From positions 930,001-994,000 of the forward strand of contig JAEBUN010000014.1 of NCBI GenBank assembly GCA_023014365.1: 64,000 nt of DNA, in the 5' to 3' direction. Below the pieces are notes generated by a model. That model was not told the DNA's origin. It was given only the letters and a program-made list of their open reading frames with translations, and made no database searches. The translations under genes and the position numbers were made by a program. Source of the DNA: Lepiota brunneoincarnata (taxonomy: Eukaryota > Basidiomycota > Agaricomycetes > Agaricales > Agaricaceae). The first letter of the stretch is position 1. Each line of letters starts with the position of its first letter. Below, piece by piece: positions 20,080 through 31,100 of this stretch.

Positions 20080-20862
20080 ATAACAAACAACCATCAACAA
20101 GCTTTTCATCTACTGGAGATGTGATAGATCCTACTACCACTACGACCCTCTACACCAGTACATCAATTTTTTTTTTTGGGGGATGCTGATTTAGTATTTA
20201 TCGTGCTCTCAACTGTCTTAACTGGCAATCGCCGTTGGTCGGCTGCGAATACCGCAGGTGGCTGTGTACTATTCCCCCGTCGTAGCGAAACAAGCTCGTC
20301 CATACACCCGAGCCTAGCTCAACAGGAGTAACTAATGCTGGTATAACAGAAACTAAACCAAGCAAGGTCTGCGCCATGCTTTCGCGGCCTCTAACCTTTA
20401 GTCAAGGTGTGATATTCGCCATTATAATCCAGTTACCAGTGTTCTAACGGTTTTCGGCTTTCTCCGACATATGTAGCGGGTTATTTATTTCTCACCTATC
20501 ATCTTCCTAAGTTTCCAATTTCTGTATAACACCCCACAGGTCTTGTATTATGGGATAGTCTTTCTCTCTGAAAAGTCTGCAACCTCTTTCTGTCGACTCC
20601 TCGGATTGAAAGTCTCCCTCGTGTACCGTGACCGATTCACGCTCACGTCACACAGCATCTACATGCCTCGCCGGATGCTCCCCTCACCCTCATTCAGTTC
20701 CACTTTCTTTCGTGCAAGGTGAGAGTATACGTTCACTCTTACCTTTATCCCTTGCTAATTGTGCGCCTAGTTGTCTACGTACAACAATATTATCCCTACC
20801 TTTGCGTCAGACAGGCTGTGCGGTCTAAACCATCTGGGCATCCGAACAACGTGTCAAGGACC
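20080..20862. other. Upstream region of the TPR-CHAT gene
   Basis: A run of T then G sits at 20167-20180. A plausible upstream intron (GT at 20719, AG at 20770; tttcgtgcaag before it) suggests the TPR-CHAT transcript has a 5' exon ending near 20718, but I could not connect it to the coding frame with confidence. No other gene is seen. Confidence 0.3.
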
Positions 20863-23800
20863 ATGGGTAACTGCATTTCTACGGCTCAACAAGATTTACA
20901 ACACAACCGAATACCTTCCCCCCACATCCGCTCTCAGCACAGAGGAGCACCCAGTGACATTGAGGATGCAATCGAGAAGCAACGGCGGCTGGTGGCGCTC
21001 ACCCCTGATAATCATCCCAAAAAACCGGGGAGGCTCAACAAACTTGGACTCTACTTACACAGTCGATTTCGACATACGGGGGTCCTCAGCGATGTAGACG
21101 AGGCAATTAAATATCACCAGCAAGTAATGCTGCTCACCCCAGAGGGTCACCCTTGCGAACCAATACTACTTCACAACCCCGGGGATTCCTTTTGCAGTCG
21201 GTTTGAGCATACAGGGGTACTCAGCGATATCGACGAGGCGATCAAATGTCAGCAGCAGGCGGTGTTGCTCACCCCAGATGGAGATGCCAACAAACCGACG
21301 GTGCTCGGCGGCCTCGGGGATTCCTTCCACAATCGGTTTGAGCGTACGGGCGCACTAAGTGACCTCGAGGAGGCAATCGCGAACCGGCGGCAGGTGCTGT
21401 TGCTTATCACAGACGGCCATCCAAACCGAGTGAAGGGACTCAGCAACCTCGCACCTTCCCTTCAGAGTTGGTTTGAACGTACAAGCGAGCTTAGTTACAT
21501 CGACGAGGCGATCCAGAATAACCAACTGGCGGTGTCACTCACCCCAGATGACCATGCCGACAAATCAGCAACGCTTCACAACCTGGGGGCTTCCTTCTAC
21601 AGTCGTTTTGAACACACGGGCGCGCTAAACGACCTTGAGGAGGCAATCAAGAACCATCAGCTGGCATTGCCACTGATCCCAGATGGACATGCCGGCAGCC
21701 CCGCGGTACTCAACAGCCTTGGGCTTGGCTTCCGCAGCCGATATGAGCATACACGGGAGCCCAGCGACCTTGAAGAGGCAATCAAATATCAACAACGAGC
21801 GATTTTACTCTTCTCCGATGGTCATCCTGGCCAATTGACGGGGCTCCCCAACCTCGGGATGTCCTTCTGTAGCCGGTTTGAGCACACCAAGGCGCTCAGC
21901 GACATTGACGAGGCAATCAAGAATCACCAGCAGGCTTGATCGCTGACCCCGGAGGGGCATACCAAAATACCAGCGATACTTGAAGACCTTGGGCTTTCAT
22001 TTTGCAGTCGGTATAAGCACACTAGGGCACTCAGCGACATCAACGAAGCAATCGAGAATCAACAACAGGCAGTATTACTCACCCCAGATGGACATCCTAG
22101 TAAGCCGGGGCGGCTCAACAACCTTGGGGTTGACTACCACAGTCGGTTCGGGCATATGGGTGTATTAAGCGACATCGACGAGGCAATCAAGTATGAACAA
22201 GAAGCAGTGCTACTCGCCCCAGATGGTCACTCTGGCAAATTGACAGGGCTCAACAACCTCGGGAATTTCTTCTACAGTCGGTTTGAGCGTACAGGCATGA
22301 TTAGTGACATTGACGAGGCTATCAAGAACCAACAACAAACAGTGTTACTCACCCCAGATGGGCATGTCGACAAGCCACGGAGAGTCGGCGACCTCGGAAC
22401 GTCATTCCGCAGTCGGTTTAAACATACAGGGGTGATCAGTGACCTAGAGGAGGCGATCAAGAATCACCAGCAGGCAGTGTCGCTCACCCCCGAGGGTCAC
22501 CGTGACGAGCCGACGGAGCTCCGTAACCTCGCACACTCCTTCTACACTCGGCTTAAGCATAGGGGAGTCCCCAATGACCTTGATGAGGCGATCAAGAATC
22601 AACGGCAGGCGGTGCTGCTCACCCAAGGTGGACATACCGATGCCCCAAAGGGACTTAGTGACCTTGGGTGCATCCTCCACAGTCAGTATTTGCGTACGGG
22701 AGCACTCAGCGACCTTGACGAGGCAATCGAGAAGCACCAGCAGGCTATATTGCTCACTCCAGATAGCCATCCTTTCAGACTAGCGGTGCTCAAAAACCTT
22801 GGACACTCCTTGCACAGTCGATTTCGGCATACAGGAGTGCTCAGCGACCTTGACGAAGCAATCAAGAATCAACAGCAAGGGGTATTGCTCACTCCAGATG
22901 ACCATCGCGCAAAACGGACATGGCTCAGCGACCTTGGATCGTCGCTCCAAAGTCGGTTTGAAGATACAGGGGCACTCAGCGACATTGAGGAGTCAATCAC
23001 AAATGTGCAACAGGCGATGTTACTCACCCCAGATGGACACCGCTTCAAACCAACTATGCATACTATGCTCGGGAGATCCCTCCACAGCCGCTTTGGACAT
23101 ACAGGGATGCTCAGCGACCTTGAGGAGGCAATCAGGAATCAGCAACAGGCGGTGTTGCTCACTCCAGATGCACACCCTGACAAACCAGGGTACCTCCACG
23201 ACCTTGGATATTTCCACCGCAGTCTGTTTGAGCATGCAGGCGCACCTAGTGACATAGACAAGGCAATCAATTATCAACAGCAGGCCCTGTTGCTCGCCCC
23301 AGATAGTCACCCCCGTAAACCACCATGGCTTTGCAACTTTGCGATAACCTTGACGAGTCGATTTGACCACGCTGGCTTGCCGACTGACTTGGATGAAGCA
23401 ATTTCTCATTTTCGCTCTGCTGCAACCTCAAACATTGGCTCACCTTTAGCCCGAGTCTTTGCATCTCAGAGATGGGCTGTGGCTTGCCTATCCTCAGCCA
23501 ATCATGATCCCCATTCCGTTCTGGATGGATATCACCGAGCTATCGATCTCATCCCGCAGATTGCTTTGATTGGAGACCCTATTGATACCCGCCACTCCCA
23601 GCTTCATAAACTTGAAGATCTTCCCAGACAGGCTGCCGCAGTCGCCCTTATTATGGGAAAACCAGACCTTGCCCTAGAATGGCTCGAACAAGCACGTTCA
23701 GTCGTCTGGAACCAGCTGCTTAACCTCCGCACTTCCGTCAGTAACCTCCATAAAGCGCACCCAGATCTATGCGCTGAGTTCACCCAGGTCTCGCATGAGC

Positions 23801-25137
23801 TCCGAAGCGCAGTCACTCGCCAACAGCAGCCGATGGAGTCATCCGTCGATACCATGATCTCTCTCGAGGAACAAACTCGGCGTCATCAGCGCCTTGCAGA
23901 AAAGTGGGACTCAATTGCCAAGAAGATACGATTGCTCCCGGACTTTGAAGACTTTCTTTTGCCGAAAAAGGTCTCCGTTCTAAAGAAAGCTGCAGATTCA
24001 GGTCCTGTGGTCGTCATCAATGTCCATACACTTCGCTGCGATGCATTGGTGCTCGAACCGGGCAGAGACCAAGTGCGTCATATCCCGTTGAACAAACTCC
24101 ACTACGAGGATGTGGAGAAGATGCAAAAATCGCTCAAAGAATATCTCGCAAACCCTTATTTTACTAGACGGGGGGACCGTGCAGGTGCACCACTCCCGAT
24201 AAACGGTTCACGTATAGGGGGGGTTCTTGGGAAGCTCTACTCGAGCATTGTATATCCTATTCTTGAGGGCTTGGGCTTGACGGTAAGATCACTCACTGTA
24301 GCGTACCGTGCCCACTGATATCAATTCTGACAATTCCAGACGGGAACATCGGATCCTGAGCACCTTCCTCGCATCTGGTGGTGTTCAACTGGCCCCCTCA
24401 CGTTTCTTCCACTGCATGCCGCTGGCCGAGAAATAGCGGGTGGGAGGGATGAGACATCCAATTATGTTGTGTCATCGTACATACCAACAGTCAATGTCCT
24501 ACTGGAGGCAAGAGCGGCAAAACAACAGCCTCTTGGTAAACTTGTCGGTATCGCCATGGCCAGCTCTCCGCACCTCAGTCCACTTCCAAATGCCGATACA
24601 GAACTGGTTAAGATAGGAAAGCATTTCCTAGCCAACTCGCAGTGGACGTTCGAAACACTTCGGAACGAGCAGGCGACCGGGGAATGAGTGCTGGCCGACA
24701 TGGCAAACAGCAGTTGGGTTCACCTTGCATGCCACGCCGCCCAGGACGTACGACAGCCAACGCGGAGTGGTCTTTGTCTCCATGACCGGCGGTTGATGAT
24801 CACGGATATCATTGCCAGACCATTCGCGAATGCCGACCTCGCGTTTCTATCAGCTTGCGGAACAGCAACCGGAGACGAGAAAGCACCAGACGAGGGGGTG
24901 CATATAACTGGGGCGATGCTGGGAGCAGGATATCGAAGTGTTATTGGAACGATGTGGTCGATACCCGATGAGGCCGCTCCGATTGTTGCTGATAAGGTTT
25001 ACGAGAAACTCTTTTCCGGAGGGGAACCAAACAGTGAACAGGCAGCGAGAGCGTTGCATGAAGGTGTGAAGGAGCTACGAAAGATGGGACACGACTCGTT
25101 TTACTCCTGGGTGCCCTTTGTACATTATGGTGTATGA
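20863..25137 (+). pseudogene. TPR-CHAT protein (19 TPR-like repeats plus CHAT protease domain), two in-frame TGA codons
   Basis: One frame from ATG 20863 runs to the 57-nt intron 24283-24339 and then to the stop at 25137, about 1,405 codons. Nineteen tandem 45-residue units follow the consensus LSDxDEAIKNQQQAVLLTPD plus GHxxKPxxLxxLGxSxxSRFEHTGx, a TPR_10/12-like repeat. The CHAT domain follows, with the catalytic His in SSWVHLACHA and Cys in AFLSACGTATGDE, both intact. CHAT domains are caspase-like cysteine peptidases, and TPR-CHAT proteins are predicted cell-death or defence effectors. Two stops break it: TGA at 21937-21939 inside repeat 8, and TGA at 24685-24687 just before the catalytic His. 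Frame and repeats continue perfectly after each, so damage is recent or the stops are bypassed. The start MGNCIS fits N-myristoylation with Cys palmitoylation, but the true 5' exon is uncertain. Confidence 0.8.
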
Positions 25138-25805
25138 TTTATGTAAAACTCCGTTGCTGTTGACTCTCTATGATGTAAATATCATACATTTTTGGTGCTG
25201 TAAATTAGTCCATATAGCCACACGCTCAATTTGTTTATCAAACTCCGAGCCGCTACTGGCATCCCTCGCTACCAGACGACCCGAAAGCCACCTATGTTCC
25301 CTGTACAGCAAGCGTACTGACAGAAGAGCCTCCGCGACCAAACCCCCGTCTCTGGCAGAACTGTGCTACGGAGACTTAGCCAAGGCGTCGAGTCTCCCCT
25401 TGAGCACCTTGATCGTCACACCATCTATTCAACACACCACACAGTCCTCTTTAAAACTCAAACTACATGTCCTACAAGAAAACTCCTATGAGCAGATCCA
25501 CACAATAAAAAAGGCGCAACTGTCCTCCACACCTCGAGCCGATAAGCTCCACCATACCCCGTCACATCTCTCACAGTCTGCGCCAGATCCTTGGTATCCT
25601 CCACACCACATACATGTCCCAACATCTTCAGGTTCTAAAAGTCGCTCGCAATAGACGGCACCTCAAAAGCCAATAAGCCCTAACCGCGCAAAATGAATAA
25701 AAACCTGCTTTACCTTGAGCGACGAGATAAACGCAAGGTACATATTCAGGTCTGCAATAACCTGAAAACCGCCATTCAGCGAAATAAACTGTCTCTTTGT
25801 ATGTG
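25138..25805. other. 3' flank of the TPR-CHAT gene, no gene seen
   Basis: An open plus-strand frame continues to 25654 in another phase, but its composition (Ser/His/Pro-rich, no motifs) looks random. The last part (25690-25805) leads into the hairpin repeat. Nothing else is recognised. Confidence 0.4.
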
Positions 25806-26096
25806 TAGGGACGTCCTCTCGGCTATGCGAGGACGTCGCGATTACCTAGGGTACTGGAGATATTTCGGCTCCCTTTTATCTCGTTTTTCTTATCTTACAC
25901 CTCATACTTACTCTCGTTCATTCATTTACATAGAAGACTTCGCTCCTTACCTCTCTCGTCTCTCGTTTTTACATATTTATCACTCCCTCTACTCCCGATT
26001 TTCGCAGAAACTCGGACTCGTAGAGATATAAAATACGTTTCACGTAGCTAATCGAATACAACATTTTTTACCCTCGAACTCAGCAGCAGCCTTACA
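25806..26096 (+). repeat. Dispersed repeat with GACGTCCTC hairpin, second copy
   Basis: The partner of 15586-15857 in opposite orientation. The hairpin here is perfect: gacgtcctc at 25811-25819 and gaggacgtc at 25829-25837, with a 9-10 base loop. The two copies agree at most positions of the following ~250 bases, with small indels. The copy continues as pyrimidine-rich DNA to the cagcagccttacata end. Confidence 0.6.
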
Positions 26097-26179
26097 TATG
26101 CTTCTGCGAACTCCTATCCACTCATCAGCCCAAACGACAAGGAAGAATTGCGTGCATCTACTCACGCAATCAACCGAAT

Positions 26180-26759
26180 TCCAATCTCTTGATAAAACAC
26201 CTCGAGCACTTCCTTACTTGTACTCCTCTTGAACAGCTTACAATGCATCTCAAGGCAGCTAATCGCCTTAGTGCACGCATTTGTCCGTCCAAGCTCTCAT
26301 GGTGTATCCTTTGGAGGGTAATACTCCTGAGGTTGAGTGAGTGTAGAGATAAGGTGTTCAACCTCAAGAATGCACACGTGAGGACGAAAGATTGAGATCA
26401 AGGCCAAGAACCATGCCCACAATGCCCACCTGATTCGTCAACACATAATACTCTCATCCAATGAGTTCTCAAACCTCTTCTTTTCCCTGACCGCCGACTT
26501 CCGTCCTAGAATTCTACCCAACCTTAACACGCTCCAGTCAAGTTAAGGTTCGATCGTTCAGGACGTTGAAAATTCAAATCCTGCACCGAGTCACACAAGT
26601 CGGGGCAAGATAATTCTCCGACCCGATTAACAATCATGCCTTTAAGCCTGGGCTTACTGCAGTCCCTCTGCTGTGCATATATACAGTCCGGTAACAGAAC
26701 ACGTTATGGTTATGTCCCTTTTGGCGTAACGGTTATTGCGGCTGTGTGACTATCCTTAC
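26180..26759. repeat. Segmental duplication block B, left part
   Basis: Bases 26230-26440 match 45605-45785 (shared: ggtaata, ctcctgaggttg, gtagagataaggtgttcaac, cacctgattc). Bases 26459-26520 match 47829-47890 (aatgagttctcaaacctctt). Bases 26505-26640 match block A at 18626. The block is interrupted by the Ty3 element at 26760 and continues at 39595. Confidence 0.6.
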
Positions 26760-27492
26760 TGAAGAGGGTCAGACTCTCCTACAAGGCAATCGCGTCGGTA
26801 CGGAAACGGCTACGCGAAGCAAGCCGAAACAAGCCGACACCGAAGCGAGAACAAACGAAACACAATGAAACAAGGCGCGAGCGTGATCGGCGAAACGATC
26901 ACTGGGCTTCAAAAACCTCGGGAAAGCGTTATAAGGGTTGGAGAAGTAGAGGACGAGATAAGGAGGTGAATTCCGGGTCTATAGTTGACTGGAGAACTCG
27001 TCTCCGAGGTTCCTACTTTATATACACAAAAACTATGAGTAATTAAGTTTTTCCTACACCGAAATGGCAAGGAAAATGTCGGCTACTGAAGCTAGGTCAT
27101 ATCTGGGATATAAGAGACGTGAAACAGGAGAATCGCGAAGTTTTTCTCGACTACGCTAGCCAAAGATTAGGGAACAGGAAACGATAGGATAAAAGCAGTG
27201 ATATGCGAAGCACAGAGAAAACTAAAAGAGGGAGGAAATTTACTCTACGATCGAGCTCGTGAAATGGAATGGAGAAATGAATAGGAAAATTTGTCTGCCC
27301 TTGAACACATGCAGCTATCGACGGGACGGATACGCCGACGAATGATAGCTGTCCCTTTTTGCGTGAGCGCTCCGAAAGTCATGATCTGGGGTTCGGGTTC
27401 CGAGTTCGACTCCATTCCGAGTTCGGCTTCCAAAACTACAAGAGGTGGCATGGGGCAGCTGTTGCGCATGCAGCCGCATGCCAACCTCTACA
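26760..27492 (-). repeat. Gypsy-1 LTR (3' LTR in the element's orientation)
   Basis: 733 bp, with ends TG...CA when read on either strand. Related copies occur as solo LTRs at 39943-41754 (minus) and 50157-60762 (both interrupted by later insertions). Its inner edge adjoins the pol C-terminus, whose stop codon lies a few bases inside the LTR. Confidence 0.95.
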
Positions 27493-27676
27493 ACTCCTCG
27501 GTACTTAAGAAACTGACCTCCCGGTCAGAGCGACGGTGGGTCTGCATGCGTTCGAAGGGGGGCCGAAATCCGTGGGAAAGATCAATGGGGAGAGCGTCAA
27601 AGAGTTGTTGTAGGCGAGGAGGGGGGAGTTGTCGGTAGCAGGGCCGCAGGAAATGATGAACGAGGTGGTTGAACAC
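27488..27676 (-). pseudogene. Gypsy-1 pol C-terminal tail, separated by the copia insertion
   Basis: This frame reads EPDKVFNHLVHHFLRPCYRQ and ends STEEL just inside the LTR. Removing the copia element plus one TTATG brings it into the same frame as the integrase segment at 32676-33747, so it is the severed last ~65 residues of pol. No known domain; possibly an integrase tail. Confidence 0.8.
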
Positions 27677-27701
27677 CTTGTCCGGCTCGATGGGAGTTAT
27701 G

Positions 27702-28039
27702 TGTTAAATAAAGTGACAGATCACTTATTAGTTAGTAACGAATTATGATATATAAGTAATTAGTTGTTATGTACACCCATCCCTTGGGGATGTCAATTAG
27801 TGGACACCGAGTTTCACACCTCATGTCCATTTTGACAGGATGGGACCTTAGACTAGCCAAATCCTATTATGTGAAGGGGAGTTACATACGAAGAACCTTT
27901 ACACTTGACCAAATCAGTGGGCTTATCAAATCACACTATTATTAACAACATGTGAATACATCAGTGATTGTTGATCAACTCGAGCTAGTGACTAGTGATC
28001 AGTGTGTCACTGATACTATTGACTCTACTCAGTTCAACA
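27702..28039 (+). repeat. Copia 5' LTR
   Basis: 338 bp. It carries A/T at three sites where the 3' LTR has G/C (within cacctc-tgtcc, aatcag-gggctt and acaac-tgtgaa). It presumably contains the promoter and polyadenylation site; an AT-rich block with TATATAAG at about 27751 could serve as TATA box. Confidence 0.95.
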
Positions 28040-28051
28040 GGTTATGGGCCC
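28040..28051 (+). other. Primer-binding site complementary to the initiator tRNA-Met anticodon arm
   Basis: GGTTATGGGCCC begins one base after the LTR's CA. It is complementary to GGGCCCATAACC, the anticodon stem-loop sequence typical of eukaryotic initiator tRNA-Met (CAT anticodon), not to a tRNA 3' end. Drosophila copia and yeast Ty5 prime from this internal site with a cleaved half-tRNA; the same mechanism is inferred here. Confidence 0.8.
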
Positions 28052-28181
28052 CGGCTCTACACCATTTTAATCATTGATTGTTGGGGATACTGCTGCATAT
28101 TGCTGCTACTGTGACTATTGGCTTATTGCCACCATATTGCGCTTTTATTGCGAGTTTATTGGGGATTTATTGGATATCACT

Positions 28182-31100
28182 ATGTCTGACTCAGTCAGTG
28201 CTAGAATTACACCTCTTACCAACTCCAACTATGGAGAGTGGTCAGGTGAAATGCAGGCATGGTTGATGTCAAAGGGATTGTGGAATGTGGTCAGTGGGAA
28301 GGAGAAAAAGCCTGAAAAGGATCAGGGGAATATAGATGCTTGGGAATTGAAGGTGCAAAAGGCTGCTGGTGACATATATCTGTTACTGGATCGTGACCAA
28401 AGGGTGCATGTTCGAGATTTAGTGGGGGAACCAGTTGAAATGTGGAAGAAGCTTGAGGAGGTGCATCAGTCCAAGAAACCTGGTGCTCGATTCAATGCAT
28501 ATGATGATCTCTTCTCCATTCGTAAGAATGATGAGGAATCATTAGTTGATCTGGGGACACGAATAGAGAAGGCAATGGCAACTATACAGGATTTATGTCC
28601 TACCAAGTTCACCATTACCAATCTTGATGAGGAACTACAATGCATGGTGTTGATTCGAGCATTACCAGAGGACTATGCACACCTGTCAACAGCACTACTA
28701 CTACAGGACAAATTGACCAAGTCAACTGTCCTTGCTGCCTTCCGAAATGAGGACCTCAATCGTCAAAAGCGAACAGAGATAGCCAATCGGGCAATGGTGG
28801 GAGGCTTTGGAGGAAAGAAAAAGTGGAAACCAAAGACACCAGGGGTTGTAGTCACTTGCTATGTCTGTGGCAAAGTGGGGCATATTGCGAGAGTGTGTCA
28901 TGATCGCAAAGACAAAGTTGGGACAAATACAGCAGAGGCACACAGAGTTGAGGAAAGTGGGGAGAAGATGCCAGAGTCGGCTCATGTGGCAAGTACTCTT
29001 TCTGGTTTTGAGGCATGCTTTACATCATCTAATAGTTTCCATTGGATTATAGACACAGGGGCCTCTTCTCATATGACCCCTCATAAAAGCTGGTTACAAG
29101 ATTACACTCCATTTAGAGTTCCTGTTCGACTTGCGGACAACAGTATTGTATATTCAGAGGGTATTGGACGTGTTATCTTCAGACCAGTTATTAATGGACA
29201 ATTAGAAAGAGATGTTGAATTTACCAGAGTACTACATGTTCCGGCATTACGGAGTAATCTTCTTGCTGTTCTATACCTAACTCTTCATAAAGGGATTGAT
29301 GTTCACATTTCTCTTGATAAACTACAGTTCTTCCAAAAAGACCAATTACTATTTACTGGTTCAGTTAAAGGTACTACTGGTTATCTTGATGGTTCTACTG
29401 TAGAAAATATAGAAAATGTTCATATTGCATCAACTCTCCCTCTGAATCTATCTCTGTGGCATAAACGGCTTGGGCATCACAACTATGAGGACATCAAACG
29501 GATGATCAAAAGTGACATAGTTAGTGGAATGACAGTAAGCTCATCTGAGAAGCCTGATCCAATCTGTGAGCCATGTCTAGCAGGAAAAATGCATGCAAAC
29601 CCATTCCCCCCTTCAGAACATAGAGCATCACAGTCATTAGAACTTGTTCACTCTGATCTTCACCAAGTATCAGTAACATCATTGGGTGGTTTCAATTATT
29701 GGGTTACATTTATTGATGACTTCTCTCAATTTCGGGTTGTCATACCCTTAAAGAGAAAGAGTGATGTATTTGATGCATTCAAGTGGTTTAAAGTGTTTGC
29801 AGAAAATCAAACTGGACACACTCTGAAAACCTTCCGATGTGACAAAGGGGGTGAATATATGGGATCAAACTTTATCAAGTTCCTTGATGATTGTGGCATT
29901 GCTAGACAATATACTGTGCGAAATAGGCCACAACAGAATGGTGTTGCTGAACGAGCAAACAGAACACTTAATGAAAGGATCACAGCTATGATCTCAGAAG
30001 CTAATCTGTCAAAGGGGTACTGGGGTGAATGTCTTGCTGCACTTGTTCATGTTTGGAATCGCTGTCCCACATCTGTACTGCCAAGTATGACACCATATGA
30101 GGCATGGTATGGCAAGAAACCTGATGTTAGTCATCTTAGAGTTTGGGGGTGTATCGCATATGTCCATATCCAAAAGGATAAAAGGTCACCACTTGGAAGT
30201 CATATGGAAAAGTGTGTATTCATTGGGTATCCTGAAGGATATAAGGGGTGGAAATTTTACAATCCTGTTACAAAGAAAATAGTTATCAGTGAACGTGCAG
30301 AGTTTGATGAGCATATTGGTTTAAATGGTCCTCTCCATCACCAATTGCAACCTAATGATATAAATGATAAAGAACCTGTTCTACCAGCCCCTGAACCAAT
30401 CCTGGTACCACTCACTGACCCATTGACTCCATGTGTACAAATACCACCAACTGGACAAGTTGAAGCAAATGATGAACAGGATGATGATATCAGAGAAGGC
30501 CTACCAAGTGAACCTGAAATTGACTCTAGACCAATTGCTATTCGAAAGCCCAAACGGAATGTGGCACGCCCATTAGGATATTGGAAGCATAGAGAGCCTA
30601 AACCACTGGTCACTGACTCAGAATCAGAGGATGAGCAACAGAATGCTCAGTATAGCCAAGAGATGGAACCACAGTCATACTCTGAGGCATTAGAGCGACC
30701 AAATGGTGAGGGTGATAAATGGCATGAGGCAGCACTAGAGGAGATTAATGCCCACCTCACAAATGGAACTTGGTCACTTGTACCACTGCCTCCAGGGGAG
30801 AAAGCAATTGGGTCTAAATGGGTGTTCAAGGTTAAACACAATGCAGATGGCTCTATAGAGCGTTACAAAGCCCGTATTGTAGCAAAGGGATTTAGTCAGC
30901 GACCAGGACAAGATTATTTTGAAACCTTTGCATCAACTATGCATCAGAGTACCATCCGAACTATACTTGCTCTGGCTGCTATTGAAGACCTAAATCTGCG
31001 TACTGTGGACATATCTCATGCTTTTATCAATAGTGATATTGATGCTGAAGTATATATGAAGCAGCCAGAAGGGTTTGAGCAAGGGGGTTCAGAGTATGTT

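Noticed and set aside
20771..21097. Alternative plus-strand frame over the start of the TPR array
   Set aside because: It overlaps the real repeat frame and does not follow the 45-residue pattern.
20950..23400. Regular ~135-bp DNA repeats that could suggest a satellite or array such as CRISPR
   Set aside because: The period is 45 codons, the frame is open and the translated units are TPR-like; there are no spacers.
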